Of a stretch of DNA of 64,000 bases, positions 54,822 to 64,000 are shown piece after piece. The translations under genes were made by a program, and so were the position numbers. The notes beneath the pieces were generated by a model. It did no database searches, was not told where the DNA came from, and saw nothing but the letters and a program-made list of their open reading frames with translations. The DNA is from Prochilodus magdalenae (taxonomy: Eukaryota; Chordata; Actinopteri; Characiformes; Prochilodontidae). Location of the stretch: NCBI GenBank assembly GCA_024036415.1, contig JAMWET010001660.1, positions 72,501 through 136,500 on the forward strand, given 5' to 3'. The stretch's first letter is position 1; the number at the start of each line of letters is the position of its first letter.

Positions 54822-55230
54822 CTCCAGGCCGCAGGGCCGGTTACCCAGCCTCCACCGCACCAGGCCGCAGGGCCGGGGTCCCCCGACCTCCACCGCTCCA
54901 GGCCACAGGGCCGGTTCCCCAACCTCCACCGCTCCAGGCCACAGGGCCGGGTTCCCCAACCTCCACCGCTCCAGGCCACAGGGCCGGGTCCCCCAACCTC
55001 CACCGCACCAGGCCGCAGGGCCGGGCCCCCCAACCTCCACCGCTCCAGGCCACAGGGCCGGGGCCCCCCAACCTCCACCGCTCCAGGCCACAGGGCCGGG
55101 GTCCCCCAACCTCCACCGCTCCAGGCCACAGGGCCGGGGTCCCCCAACCTCCACCGCTCCAGGCCACAGGGCCGGGGTCCCCCAACCTCCACCGCTCCAG
55201 GCCACAGGGCCGGGGTCCCCCAACCTCCAC
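54822..55230. repeat. 38-bp GC-rich minisatellite in ivns1abp intron 1
   Basis: About 11 units of 34-38 bp built from 'ccaggccacagggccggggt' plus 'cccccaacctccaccgct'. The last five units are almost identical (38 bp). Open frames of 130-220 codons on both strands (GGWGTPALWPGAVEV; APGHRAGVPQPPPLQ) come from the repeat. Confidence 0.95.
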
Positions 55231-55754
55231 ACCATTACTGTGCATACTACAAATTGGTCAGCTGTATTGGACAAGACCAATACAAGCAAGCACGTTTCCT
55301 AAATCACTGTTCACATGTCAATCACTAATTTATGCGGCAATTTTGAAAAATCCGTGGAGTTCCCCTTCAGTCAACATGCATGGGACAGCAGGACAATAGA
55401 CAACAAGTCAAGATTTCCAACCAGCTCATACGGCATTATCAGAACACTGCAGTCTGATTAATAGTGTCTTCTATTACTAACGGTGTACCTCCCCGTCCTG
55501 TCATCTGCTTGAATCGTGGAAATGGATTTAACCAGATCTCACCTGTTCAATCTCCACTTTAGGTCACATGAATGATCCCCTCGGTCACGCTCTTCCTATC
55601 ACATGTGTAATTTACTAATGGAAATGTGTTAAGAGTCCATTACAATTAAGCAGGACACAGTAGTTAGTTACCAGCAGCAGGTTTACAGGTCTGTATGCTG
55701 GAAAAATAACAACATCAACACAACCTTCAGAAACCCAGACCAGCAAACAGCCTA

Positions 55755-55812
55755 TTATTATTATTATTATTATTATTATTAGTATTAGTAATAATAATAA
55801 TAATAATATTAA
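55755..55812. repeat. (ATT)n / (AAT)n microsatellite
   Basis: 'attattattatt' passes through 'agtattagta' into 'ataataataat', a small natural palindrome of the trinucleotide. Confidence 0.9.
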
Positions 55813-55949
55813 TGGCAGATACAAAGCAAAATATAACCAACTTCAAATAACAGCCATCACCTTCATTACAATTTAACATCTTATAATAATGAGATCTGAT
55901 AATATGAAGCATGTGTCTCTTAGTTTTGACTGGCCAACTCATAATTAAC

Positions 55950-56008
55950 ACACCACACGACTTAGCACCTCAGAGGAAAAAATAAATAAATAAATAAATA
56001 AAAACACA

Positions 56009-56042
<34 letters not shown>

Positions 56043-56540
56043 CACGAAGTAGCACCTCAAATAAAATAAATAAATAAATAAATACGAACACGACTTAGCA
56101 CTTAAAAAAAATTAAATGAATAATAATAAAAAACACTTAGCACCTCAAATAAAATAAAATAAATAAATAAACAAATAAATAAAGAACACGACTTAGCACT
56201 TAAAAATAAATAAATGAAAAAAAAAAAAACGACTTAGCACTTTTAAAAAACTAAAAAACAAACAAATAAATAAATAAAAAAAAACACAACATGGCATTAT
56301 AATTATGACCAAGAGGCTAAAAACACACATTAGCACCTCAGAATTATGACCTGATCTCATAATTATGACATCTAAAAATACAACTTAACATCTTATAAAT
56401 ATGACTTAGCATCTCAAAAAACGACCTGGCATCATAATCACGACTTAGCATCCTACAACCATGATTTAGTATCTCATACTGACGACTTAGCGTCTCAAAA
56501 TAATGACATAGCGTGTCTTAAACTTAAACTAAAATGAAAA
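55950..56540. repeat. Degenerate 'acgacttagcacctcaaa' repeat with A-rich insertions
   Basis: The motif 'gacttagcacctcaaa' or 'gacttagcatctcaaa' recurs at least ten times, spaced by (AAAT)n and a (CA)n run (56007-56041). It is the same motif as the array at 57.4-58.4 kb on the other side of the ivns1abp promoter. Confidence 0.8.
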
Positions 56541-56596
56541 TAAAACCGACCATTAAAAAAAAACAGTGACTGCGAAGCAGGTTATATTAAAATCCG

Positions 56597-56686
56597 AATT
56601 GCCGGCTCCACCTTAAATGCTGGTCGCGCGTGAATTAACCGCCAGGTTGTCGCTGCAGCACCACTTAAGGTGGAACGGTAAATTCA
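56597..56686. mobile_element. MITE related to the copy at 18.55 kb
   Basis: 'ttgccggctccaccttaaat' on the left and 'acttaaggtggaacggtaaa' on the right are inverted. The same termini (ttccaccttaaatgg / taaggtggaacgg) define the 18.55-kb element. Confidence 0.6.
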
Positions 56687-56906
56687 AAACAAGAGAAACC
56701 AACGTCCGACTTTTATAACGATAAATAATGTAATTTGAGTTAATAACATTAAAAAAATAAAAAATAAAATGCCATTAAGATTCCCATATCATACTGCGGA
56801 TAACCACCATGTTTGGCTAAAACTAGCATAACATAATATCACGCTGACATTAAAGCTAGCTGGGAAGTTAGAGAAACAGAGGTTTAACATTTCGAAAGAT
56901 GCTTAC

Positions 56907-57040
56907 CGTGTATCTCTGACAGTTTGAGGCGGCAGACATGGCTGAACTATCCTCAAAAATGTGTGTGACTCCACAAAAACAGAAAGTGAAAACTTACAAA
57001 ACACAGAAATGCCTTCCGCGAGCCTTCAGCAGCTGTGAGC
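56907..57040 (-). other. ivns1abp: ivns1abp non-coding exon 1 (5' end approximate)
   Basis: The donor 'gatacacg|gtaagca' at 56907/56906 matches the splice consensus. The exon is followed upstream by CpG-rich sequence, as expected of a housekeeping promoter. It contains the ATG of the 24-codon upstream ORF. The transcription start is inferred. Confidence 0.55.
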
Positions 57041-57110
57041 GCCAAACGAGGAGCAGCCCGCGTTAAACACGGTGGAGCCGCCAATCACAGAGCAGGAGGC
57101 GGAGTTAGGG
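57041..57110 (-). promoter_or_regulatory. Probable ivns1abp promoter region
   Basis: CpG-rich sequence ('agcccgcgttaaacacgg') with a CCAAT box at about 57079 ('gccaatcacag') lies just upstream of exon 1. No TATA box is evident. This is typical of a ubiquitously expressed vertebrate gene. Confidence 0.45.
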
Positions 57111-57419
57111 CTGTGTTCCATTTAGCGCACTACCTACTAGGCTGCCTACTTACAGACTTTCTAATACACCCTACTATTAAAAACACTGGCTACCGCGGAG
57201 TGTTTGAGTTGATGAAGGTCCGGAGGACGACAGGACCACCAGAGTTGAAGACCACTGGGTCTAAGACACACTTGCAATCATGGTGGCACCTAACTCGTCT
57301 AGTTGAAAACAAGTACACAGATTGGAGCACAGCCTCAGTTCTCGACTAGATTCCGGAAGTTGTTCCTACTTATCAAATACTGACAAACTGTTTAATAAAC
57401 AAGGAGACTGATTTTCATA

Positions 57420-58375
57420 AGTATGACCTGCAATCTTATCATAATCAAATATTGTCCCATAATTATGAACGGCTACCTCCTAATCACTACTTATCATCTT
57501 GTAATAATGAGATCTGATATTATGGAAAAAGTGATTTTGACTTGCTGTCTTATGATTATCACTTAGCATCTCAGAGTTATGACCTAGCATAGGCTAATAA
57601 CTACGACCTAGCATCTCAAAATACAACATATATGACTTAGCATCTCAAAAAATATGACTAAAGCATATCATAACTATGACCTAGCATCTAAAACATATGA
57701 CTTAGCATTTCATAATTTTGACTGAGTATCATAAATACACCTTAATGTCTCATAATTATGACCTAGCTTCTCCAAAATACAACATAACATCTTAAAAATA
57801 CAACTTATATGACTTAGTATCTAAAAAAATACAACTTAACATCTCAAAAATACAACTTAACATCTCAGGAATACATCTTATATTACTTAGCATCTAAAAA
57901 ATACAACATATATGACTTAGCATCGGGAAAGTATGAAAAATATGACTAAAGCATATCATAACTATGACTTAGCATCTCAAAAACACATCTTAACATCTCA
58001 AAAATACAACTTATATGGCTTAGCATCTCAAAAATATGACAAAGGTCTCATAACTATGACTTAACATCTCAAAATTACAACTTAATATCTCATAACTATG
58101 ACTTAGCATCTCATAAATACACCTTAACATCTCAGAAATACATCTTATATTACTTAGCATCTCAAAAATACAACTTAACATTTAAAAAATACAACATATA
58201 TGACTTAGCATTGGAAAAATACGACTCATTATCTCATAACTATGACTTAGCATCTCAAAAACATATCTTAACACATCAGAAATACAACTTATATGATTTA
58301 GCATCTCAAAAATACAACTTCATATCTCATAACTATGATTTAACATCTCAAAAATACAACTTGCATACAATGAAT
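57420..58375. repeat. 21-bp degenerate array (gacttagcatctcataactat)
   Basis: About 950 bp in which variants of 'gacttagcatctcataact' and 'aacttaacatctcaaaaatac' alternate with a basic period of 21 bp. Divergence is moderate and some units have indels. The array ends where the coding-like segment at 58320-58582 begins. Confidence 0.85.
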
Positions 58376-58582
58376 CAACACTACTGTCTGTACAGCAGCC
58401 TAAAGGCACAGGGGAAGCATCTTGGAAAACTGGTTTCGGACTGTATGCCTCCTCTGGCTCGGCAGCTGTGGGAGCAGACAGTGGCTTGGATGGGTGGAGC
58501 CCTTTGGAATCCCTATGGTCCTCCTCAGGCAGCGGCTGGAGTATAAGTCCAGGAGGTTTGGGAGGTGATGTGTTGAGGGACC
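58320..58582 (-). CDS. Candidate orphan coding exon, gene unknown
   Basis: On the - strand an acceptor-like 'cttgttatacag|gg' at 58583/58582 leads into 87 codons rich in Pro, Ser and Glu: LNTSPPKPPGLILQPLPEED, then HPSKPLSAPTAAEPEEAY and SPKPVFQDASPVPLGCCTDS. The sequence is not repetitive and its composition differs from the AT-rich surroundings. The frame ends at a TGA inside the 21-bp array, so the last residues (EMLNHSYEI) are repeat-derived. It could be the last exon of a neighbouring gene, an orphaned exon or a pseudogene. No partner exon was found in this window. Confidence 0.3.
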
Positions 58583-58589
58583 CTGTATA

Positions 58590-59225
58590 ACAAGGGTGAT
58601 GATTTTCCACTAGGACCCCCACCCATCCCATCCCTGCAGCCCTTTACTCATAGAGGTGTTGAATATTGAATCAGTTTGGATACATACTTAACCTCCCTAT
58701 GAAATATTTATTCCCACCGTCTGTAAGTTCATCAGTGCCTTACAGGGAACCGGGATGGTTGTGTAACACTAAAACCCCTGGACCCTTAAGCACATTATCC
58801 TATACTAAGCCCCCCCCAGCCCCCATGGGATGATGCACGGGCGACGGTCTCTCTAATGGCCCGTTCATGCAGGACAGATGAGACCGGGCAGTGTCTACAT
58901 AAATATATTTCAACCATGAAATTTATGAGTGCATTACCAGCCAAAGGAATGACTCATCGGCACCACTGTGACACTATCTGGAATGTGCTATCCGGACGCT
59001 CTCTGGGTCTTTATGGTCTCTCTCATGTTTGCAGTCCGGTAATCCAATTCCAAATAAAACCTTTCAAAACAATAACATAGCAACGCCGGCTCAACGTTCC
59101 CGCACAGCACTGCAGGAAGTGGCTTGGGAAGGGCAAGGCTGGGAGGCGCTGCCTTTCTGAAGTCTGCACAGTACACAGTGTAGTCCGCTGACTGCTCTGG
59201 CAGACCGTCGCCTGCTAGGACAGAT
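58590..59225. other. Intergenic sequence, nothing recognised
   Basis: A 62-codon open frame on the - strand (58988-59176) has no known domain. There are no repeats of note. Confidence 0.45.
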
Positions 59226-59990
59226 TGAGTTTACATTCTTAAATCAGAGGGTTCTTTAAGGGTTCTTTTGTGAAGGAAACGGTTCTGTTTAGAACTATAA
59301 GATCTATATAGAACCACCTGAATGCTTAAATGGCTATTTGCATGTTAAATGGTTCTATAAACAGAACGTGGTTTTATATAGAACCATATTTGATATGTAG
59401 ACTACGTCAGCTTGATGAACCGCTTCACCATCCAAAGAACCATTAAAGCATGAAATGGTTCTCTATAGGTTCCAGATAGCACTATTGCCTTTACCAAAGA
59501 TCCCTTGAAAAACCACCTTAAGTGTATAAACTCAATGTGTCTTAACAGAACCATTTCAACATGAAGAGCAAGAACTCAACATGTCTTAATGGAACCATTT
59601 AAGCATGACATGGTTCTCTATAGGTTCTAAATAGAATGATTGACTTTACTAAAGAACCCTTAAAGAGAATCAACCTTTTTTATGAGTATAAACTCAATCT
59701 GTCTTAAGAGAACCATTTCAGCATGATATGGTTCTCTATAGGTTCTAGATAGAGAACCCTTAAAGAGAATCCATCTTTTTAAGAGTATAAACTCAATCTG
59801 TCTGAACAGAACCATTTAAGCATGACAAGGTTCTCTATAGGTTCTAAATAGAACGATTACCTTTACTAAAGAACCCTTAAAGAGAGTCCAGCTTTTTTAA
59901 GAGTATACTCAATCGGTCTTAAGGGAACATTTTCAGCATAAAATGGTTCTCTATAGGTTCTAGATAGAGAACCCTTAAAGAAAATCCTAG
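59226..59990. repeat. 'ggttctctataggttctaaatagaa' repeat block
   Basis: Several related units of about 110-125 bp, each with 'accatttcagcatgatatgg', 'ttctctataggttctagata' and 'aaagaacccttaaagagaat'. It is the same general repeat type as the block at 17.45-18.49 kb but with different unit content. Confidence 0.8.
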
Positions 59991-60654
59991 AAACAGCACC
60001 TAACAATGAATTTGTGGGCGGAGCTTTGATTTAATATTATTCCATAAGTACTTGATCACTATTAGCAGTGCACTAGTTCATGCGGTCTGTAGTATGTGAT
60101 TTGGGACGCAGCCCTTTCTGAAAGCAGACCACGGTTTGTTGACACTTAGGCATATCAGGATCTATGGAGAACCGTGTTACCACAGTTGAACATTTACCAC
60201 AGGTCTGTTTGGCTGCTTTAAACGATTCCACTGGAAGTATGTCAGAGAGGCTGTAAATCTGAAATGATTGACAGACTTCCAGGAATAAGGGCAGTACAGG
60301 GGAAAACATGGAGCACTCCGTAGAACTTAGAAATATGGTTCCTTAAATGAGATTACACTGTGAGATAAGGCACATACTGAGGTTATCCAGGCCTTGTTCC
60401 CTCCCCCACTCAGCCCTTTTCCATCAAAGTGGAAGATTCTGGTTCCGTTCCGGTTCCGTTCCGGTTCCGATGCCTAATTTGGAACCATTCTGCACATTTT
60501 CACTGAAATAAACAGGTTCAGAACCTGAAGAGTTTGTTCTCAGCTGGAAACCGAATAGTAGGTTCTTCAGCACAAGCTGTGACCACATCTGTGTGTTTGT
60601 CTGTTGTTGAGGACAGAGAAGGCAACACTGGTGACCCGCTGTGGAGAACCTCCT
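59991..60654. other. Intergenic sequence, nothing recognised
   Basis: Includes a small duplication 'ggttccgttccggttccgtt' at about 60440-60470. No gene was identified. Confidence 0.45.
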
Positions 60655-60930
60655 CTAGTGACACCAGGCCTTCTGGACGTGTGACAACAAACCGTTGATC
60701 TTGGTGCTGACCACGGTGCCTCCACACACGGATTCGTTGGGCGTCTCCACCAAGACTATAGCGGGACTCGTTACGGAAGATGCCCCGCTGCCATTCTGAG
60801 TCACTCCATGACAGTCTGGTACGACACCACTGCAGTCTGTGGTGATGTCGTCATGGTAACGATCTGTGTGCATGTAGTCCTGCGTGGTGCAGCCGTCTGC
60901 CAATGGTGCTGCACTAAAAGGATGACTCAG
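60655..60930 (-). mobile_element. Tc1-like family A fragment
   Basis: - strand copy covering 'gaaggcctggtgtcac' back to 'ctgcaccacgcaggactaca'. It includes the block with the first Asp, here mutated (GASSVTSPAIVLVET frame; 'tcgttacggaagatgc'). It is cut at the deletion junction, so the C-terminal part is missing. Confidence 0.7.
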
Positions 60931-61267
60931 GCCCAATGCTGGTTTAACCGGCCCTCGCTGAGTGTGTAACACCAACTTTAAACAAGAGGCCAGCCTTAGG
61001 AGAGCAGGAGGAGAGGAGGAGACAACAAGTGGAGACTTTTCAGTAGACATAACCATATCTTTATTGGTGTCGTGTCCAAATAAGGAACTCCAGGTCTAGA
61101 GTGTGTATTTTCCCCGGCGCATATAAACCGGACGCTCTGATTTACGAGCTTCCTCCTTAGTAGTCACAAGTATGAGGAAAGCTGCACACATGCTAACAAG
61201 CTTAGCCCACTGGAATGAAAGTATGGACGTCAACACTATTGAACCTCAACACTGCTTTCTGGGATGA

Positions 61268-61685
61268 GAGCAGATCACCAATCAAAACTATGCAGCCAAC
61301 AGCGTCCTGTGGGCAGCATGGGCAGCGCCCTGTGCCCACTGATAAAGGACTAGAGGATGACCCAACACTGCACTGTGCAGCAGCAGATGAGCTATCGTCT
61401 CTGACTGTCCATCTACAAGGTGGAGCAGCAAGGTAGGAGTGTCTAATAGAGTGGACAGTGAGTGGACACAGTGTCTAAACACTCCAACAGCACTGCTGTG
61501 TCTGATCCACTCACACCAGCACCACCCACACTAACACACCACCACCACGTCAGTGTCACTGCAGTGCTGAGAATGATCCACCACCCACATCATACCTGCT
61601 CTGTGGTGGTCCTGTGGGGGTCCTGACCATTGAAGAACAGGGTAATGTTCAGAAACAGACGGACTACAGTCTGATCAGCTGTAGA
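61268..61685. mobile_element. Foldback MITE, partial copy with the seed of the 14-bp repeat
   Basis: 'accaatcaaaactatgcagc', then 'agcgtcctgtgggcagcatg', 'gataaaggactagaggatga' and the right arm ('cgtcagtgtcactgcagtgc', 'tctgtggtggtcctgtgggg', 'acagacggactacagtctga'). The 'gcgtcctgtgggca' segment is the reverse complement of the 14-bp minisatellite unit at 5.5 kb. Confidence 0.8.
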
Positions 61686-61889
61686 GAGTGCACTCAGACA
61701 GCTGGAATGTCTTTCAATCCCGTTGGTTACTGTTGCTCTTGGAGACGGAGAAGGAGTGGAGTGGATGATGCAACACTATAGACAAGAGCTGAACTGGTTC
61801 CCACCCCCAGACCCGACGGGCATCGTGGTTTACTCTAGGATCTTTACTTAGGAGTTTCAGCTACATGCACAAAGCAATTAAACTCATTC

Positions 61890-63430
61890 CTCAACACATT
61901 AATATTTATAACCCCAACATGTTAACTCATGGCCTCAACCTAGTAACCTGTGGCCTCAATAAATTAATTAATGTCCTCATTATAATAACTTGTGGCCTTA
62001 ATATATTATCTCATGGCCTCAACATATCACCATGTGGCCTCAATGTAATAACTTGTGGGCTTAATATATTAATTCATGGTCCCAACATATCATCTTGTGG
62101 CCTCAATATATTAATTCATGGCCTCAACATATTAACTTGTGGCCATAAAATATTATTTCACGGCATGAACATTTCAACATGTCAACTCGTGGCTTCTAAT
62201 ATATTAATTTAAGGCTTCAATATAGTAACACGTAGCATTTATATATGCTCTTAGCCCATGAACTTTTAACCTCAACATGTTAACTTGTGGCCTCAATATA
62301 TTAATTCATAGCCTCAACATATTAACTCATGGTCTTAATATATTATTTTAAGCCTCAACAAAGTAACCCATAGTCTTTATATACTAATTCATGGCCCTAA
62401 CATATCACCATGTGGCCTCAGTATAATAACTTGTGGGCTTAATATATTAATTCATGGTCCCAACATATCAACTTGTGGCCTCAGTATATTAATTCATGCC
62501 CTCATTACAATAATTTGTGGCCTTAGTATATTATTTCGTGGCCTCAACATATCAACTCACGGCCTCAATATATTCACTTAAGGCCTCTGTGTATCAACTT
62601 GTGGCCTTAAAATATTATTTCACAGCCTCAACATGTCAACTCGTGGCTTCTAATATATTAATTTAAAGGCTTCAATATAGTAACCCGTAGCATTTATATA
62701 TGCTCTTGACCCATTAACTTTTGACCTCTACATGTTAACTTGTGGCCTCAATATATTAATTCATAGCCTCAACATATGAACTAGTGGCTTCAATATATGA
62801 ATTCACGACCACAACACATCAACTTGTGGCCTCAAAATATTAATTCATGATCTCAACATATCAACTCATAGTTAATTAATTCATAGTCTCAACATACGAA
62901 CTTGTGGCCTCAATATATTAATTCATGCCCTCATTATAATAATTTGTGGCCTTAAAATATTATTTCACGCCCTGAACATGTCAACCTGTGGCCTTTAATA
63001 TAATCATTTAAGGCCACAACATAGTAACCCATAGCATTTATATATGCTCTTAACCCATGAACATTTGGCCTCAATAAATTTATTTTTGACCTCAACATGT
63101 TAACTTGTGGCCTCAAAATACTAATTCATAGCCTCAACATATGAACTAGTGGCTTCAATATATGAATTCATGAATATTAATTCATGATCTCAACATATCA
63201 ACTCATGGCCTTAATATATTGATTTTAATGCCTTGACGTACCAACCTGTGGCCTTAAAATATTATTTCATTGCCTCAACATGTCAATTAATTTATAGTCT
63301 CAACATATAAACTTGTGGCCTTAATATATTAATGTAAGCCTCAACAAAGTAACCCATAGCCTTTATATATTAATTCATGGCCTCAGCATATTAACTTGTG
63401 CCCTCAATATATCAATTTGTGGCCATGCCT
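61890..63430. repeat. 21/42-bp degenerate array (aacttgtggcctcaatatatt)
   Basis: About 1.54 kb of alternating half-units such as 'aacttgtggcctcaatatatt' and 'aattcatggcctcaacatatt', giving a 42-bp dimer. Longer blocks also recur ('cagtaacccatagcatttat' type, near 62230, 62690 and 63030), so there is a higher-order structure. A 115-codon open frame (61865-62212) is repeat-derived. Confidence 0.9.
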
Positions 63431-63632
63431 TATTAAATGATCAGAATGATCGAAAACATAATGAGCAGAAAAGAGAGACGTTATAGAGGACACTCTAAAA
63501 TGAATGGATGTGAGTGGAGAGCGTCTCAGCAGCTCACTTCCGGTAGCAGGCTTCAAGGCAGCTGTAGGGCTCTGAGTGAAAAACTGCACATCAGCTCCCA
63601 GTTAGAAATTAACGATAACCCCACGAAAAAAA
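63431..63632 (+). promoter_or_regulatory. Presumed upstream region of the THAP gene
   Basis: Short non-repetitive stretch between the 21-bp array and the THAP start codon. It holds the probable 5' UTR and promoter. No single motif stands out. Confidence 0.3.
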
Positions 63633-63926
63633 ATGAGGTGCTGTGTTCCGTTTTGCACCAACAGAACCAGGAAATCTACGGGCAGTCCGGTACCGTACCA
63701 CCGGTTTCCCGCCAGTGCAGACACATGCAAGCTGTGGCTTTTGGTGATGAGCCACAAACTAGCAGCGGCGGAGCCGTTCAGTAAAGTTACCGTGCGGAAT
63801 CTCCGCGTGTGCGGGGATCACTTTTCACCTGCCGATTACAGGGAAGGTCTCCAGCGGAACATCCTACGACCTACAGCGGTCCCGAGTCGACGTTTACCGA
63901 CGACTGCTGTAAACACCGTTTCAGAG
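63633..63926 (+). CDS. THAP-domain protein, first coding exon (rest outside window)
   Basis: The frame begins MRCCVPFCTN and contains a THAP zinc finger, a C2CH module that binds DNA. Visible landmarks are the paired cysteines (C-x3-C, residues 4 and 8), the invariant Trp (KLWLLV), VCGDHFSPADY with the distal Cys and His, and the AVPS box (LRPTAVPS). This accounts for a complete THAP domain of about 90 residues. The exon ends at a good donor 'tcagag|gtgagcg' (63926/63927). The rest of the gene lies beyond the window, so the protein cannot be assigned to a numbered THAP family member. THAP domains also occur in P-element-like transposases, so a transposon origin is possible. Confidence 0.85.
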
Positions 63927-64000
63927 GTGAGCGCTGTTTACTTTCTACAACCTTGTTGTGCTTGCTTACTCTCATGCTAAGGCTGGGAGTCGATCCCAAA

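Noticed and set aside
54682..55399. Pro/Gly-rich collagen-like frames of 130-222 codons
   Set aside because: They arise from the 38-bp GC-rich minisatellite in an intron.

Overview
The window is vertebrate nuclear DNA, most likely from a teleost fish. It has split genes with GT-AG introns, tRNA-derived SINEs with a fish-type 3' tail, many Tc1-like transposon relics and MITEs, and long simple-sequence tracts. Two complete genes can be reconstructed exon by exon. They are rnf2 (RING2, the catalytic E3 ligase of Polycomb repressive complex 1; + strand, about 20.37-31.29 kb) and ivns1abp (a BTB-BACK-Kelch protein; - strand, about 41.36-57.05 kb). The two genes converge. They also lie close together in the human genome, so this looks like conserved synteny. 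A third gene starts at the right edge: the first coding exon of a THAP-domain zinc-finger protein (63.633-63.926 kb), whose remainder is outside the window.

Layout. 0.1-20.3 kb is intergenic and repeat-dominated: internally deleted Tc1-like elements (family A), a second degenerate Tc1-like family (B), a third short Tc1-like/MITE family (C), a 67-bp minisatellite, a 14-bp minisatellite nested in a foldback MITE, AT-rich microsatellite, and a block of 'ggttctatatagaacc' repeats. 20.3-31.3 kb is rnf2, whose promoter carries a ZNF143/THAP11-type site (ACTACA plus TCCCA) and a YY1-like site. 31.4-41.3 kb is intergenic: a foldback MITE just behind the rnf2 poly(A) signal, a Tc1-like family A copy with an inverted partner, an inverted-repeat pair around TG repeats, tetranucleotide arrays and a 29-bp minisatellite. 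41.4-57.05 kb is ivns1abp: 13 coding exons giving 639 residues, two 5' non-coding exons with a 24-codon upstream ORF, a MITE inside the 3' UTR, and SINEs in introns. One SINE begins at intron position +6 of a splice donor. 57.4-63.4 kb is intergenic and contains two long 21-bp-period degenerate arrays, an isolated coding-like exon on the - strand (58.32-58.58 kb) and more transposon debris.

The genes are not an operon or pathway unit. rnf2 is a nuclear chromatin regulator. ivns1abp is a cytoplasmic and nuclear Kelch protein linked to actin and Cullin-3 biology. The THAP protein is presumably a DNA-binding factor. The most notable structure outside the genes is the density of tandem repeats that appear to have grown from parts of transposons. 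I saw no prokaryotic, viral or CRISPR features. Nearly all other long open frames lie in tandem repeats whose units lack stop codons, and are not genes.
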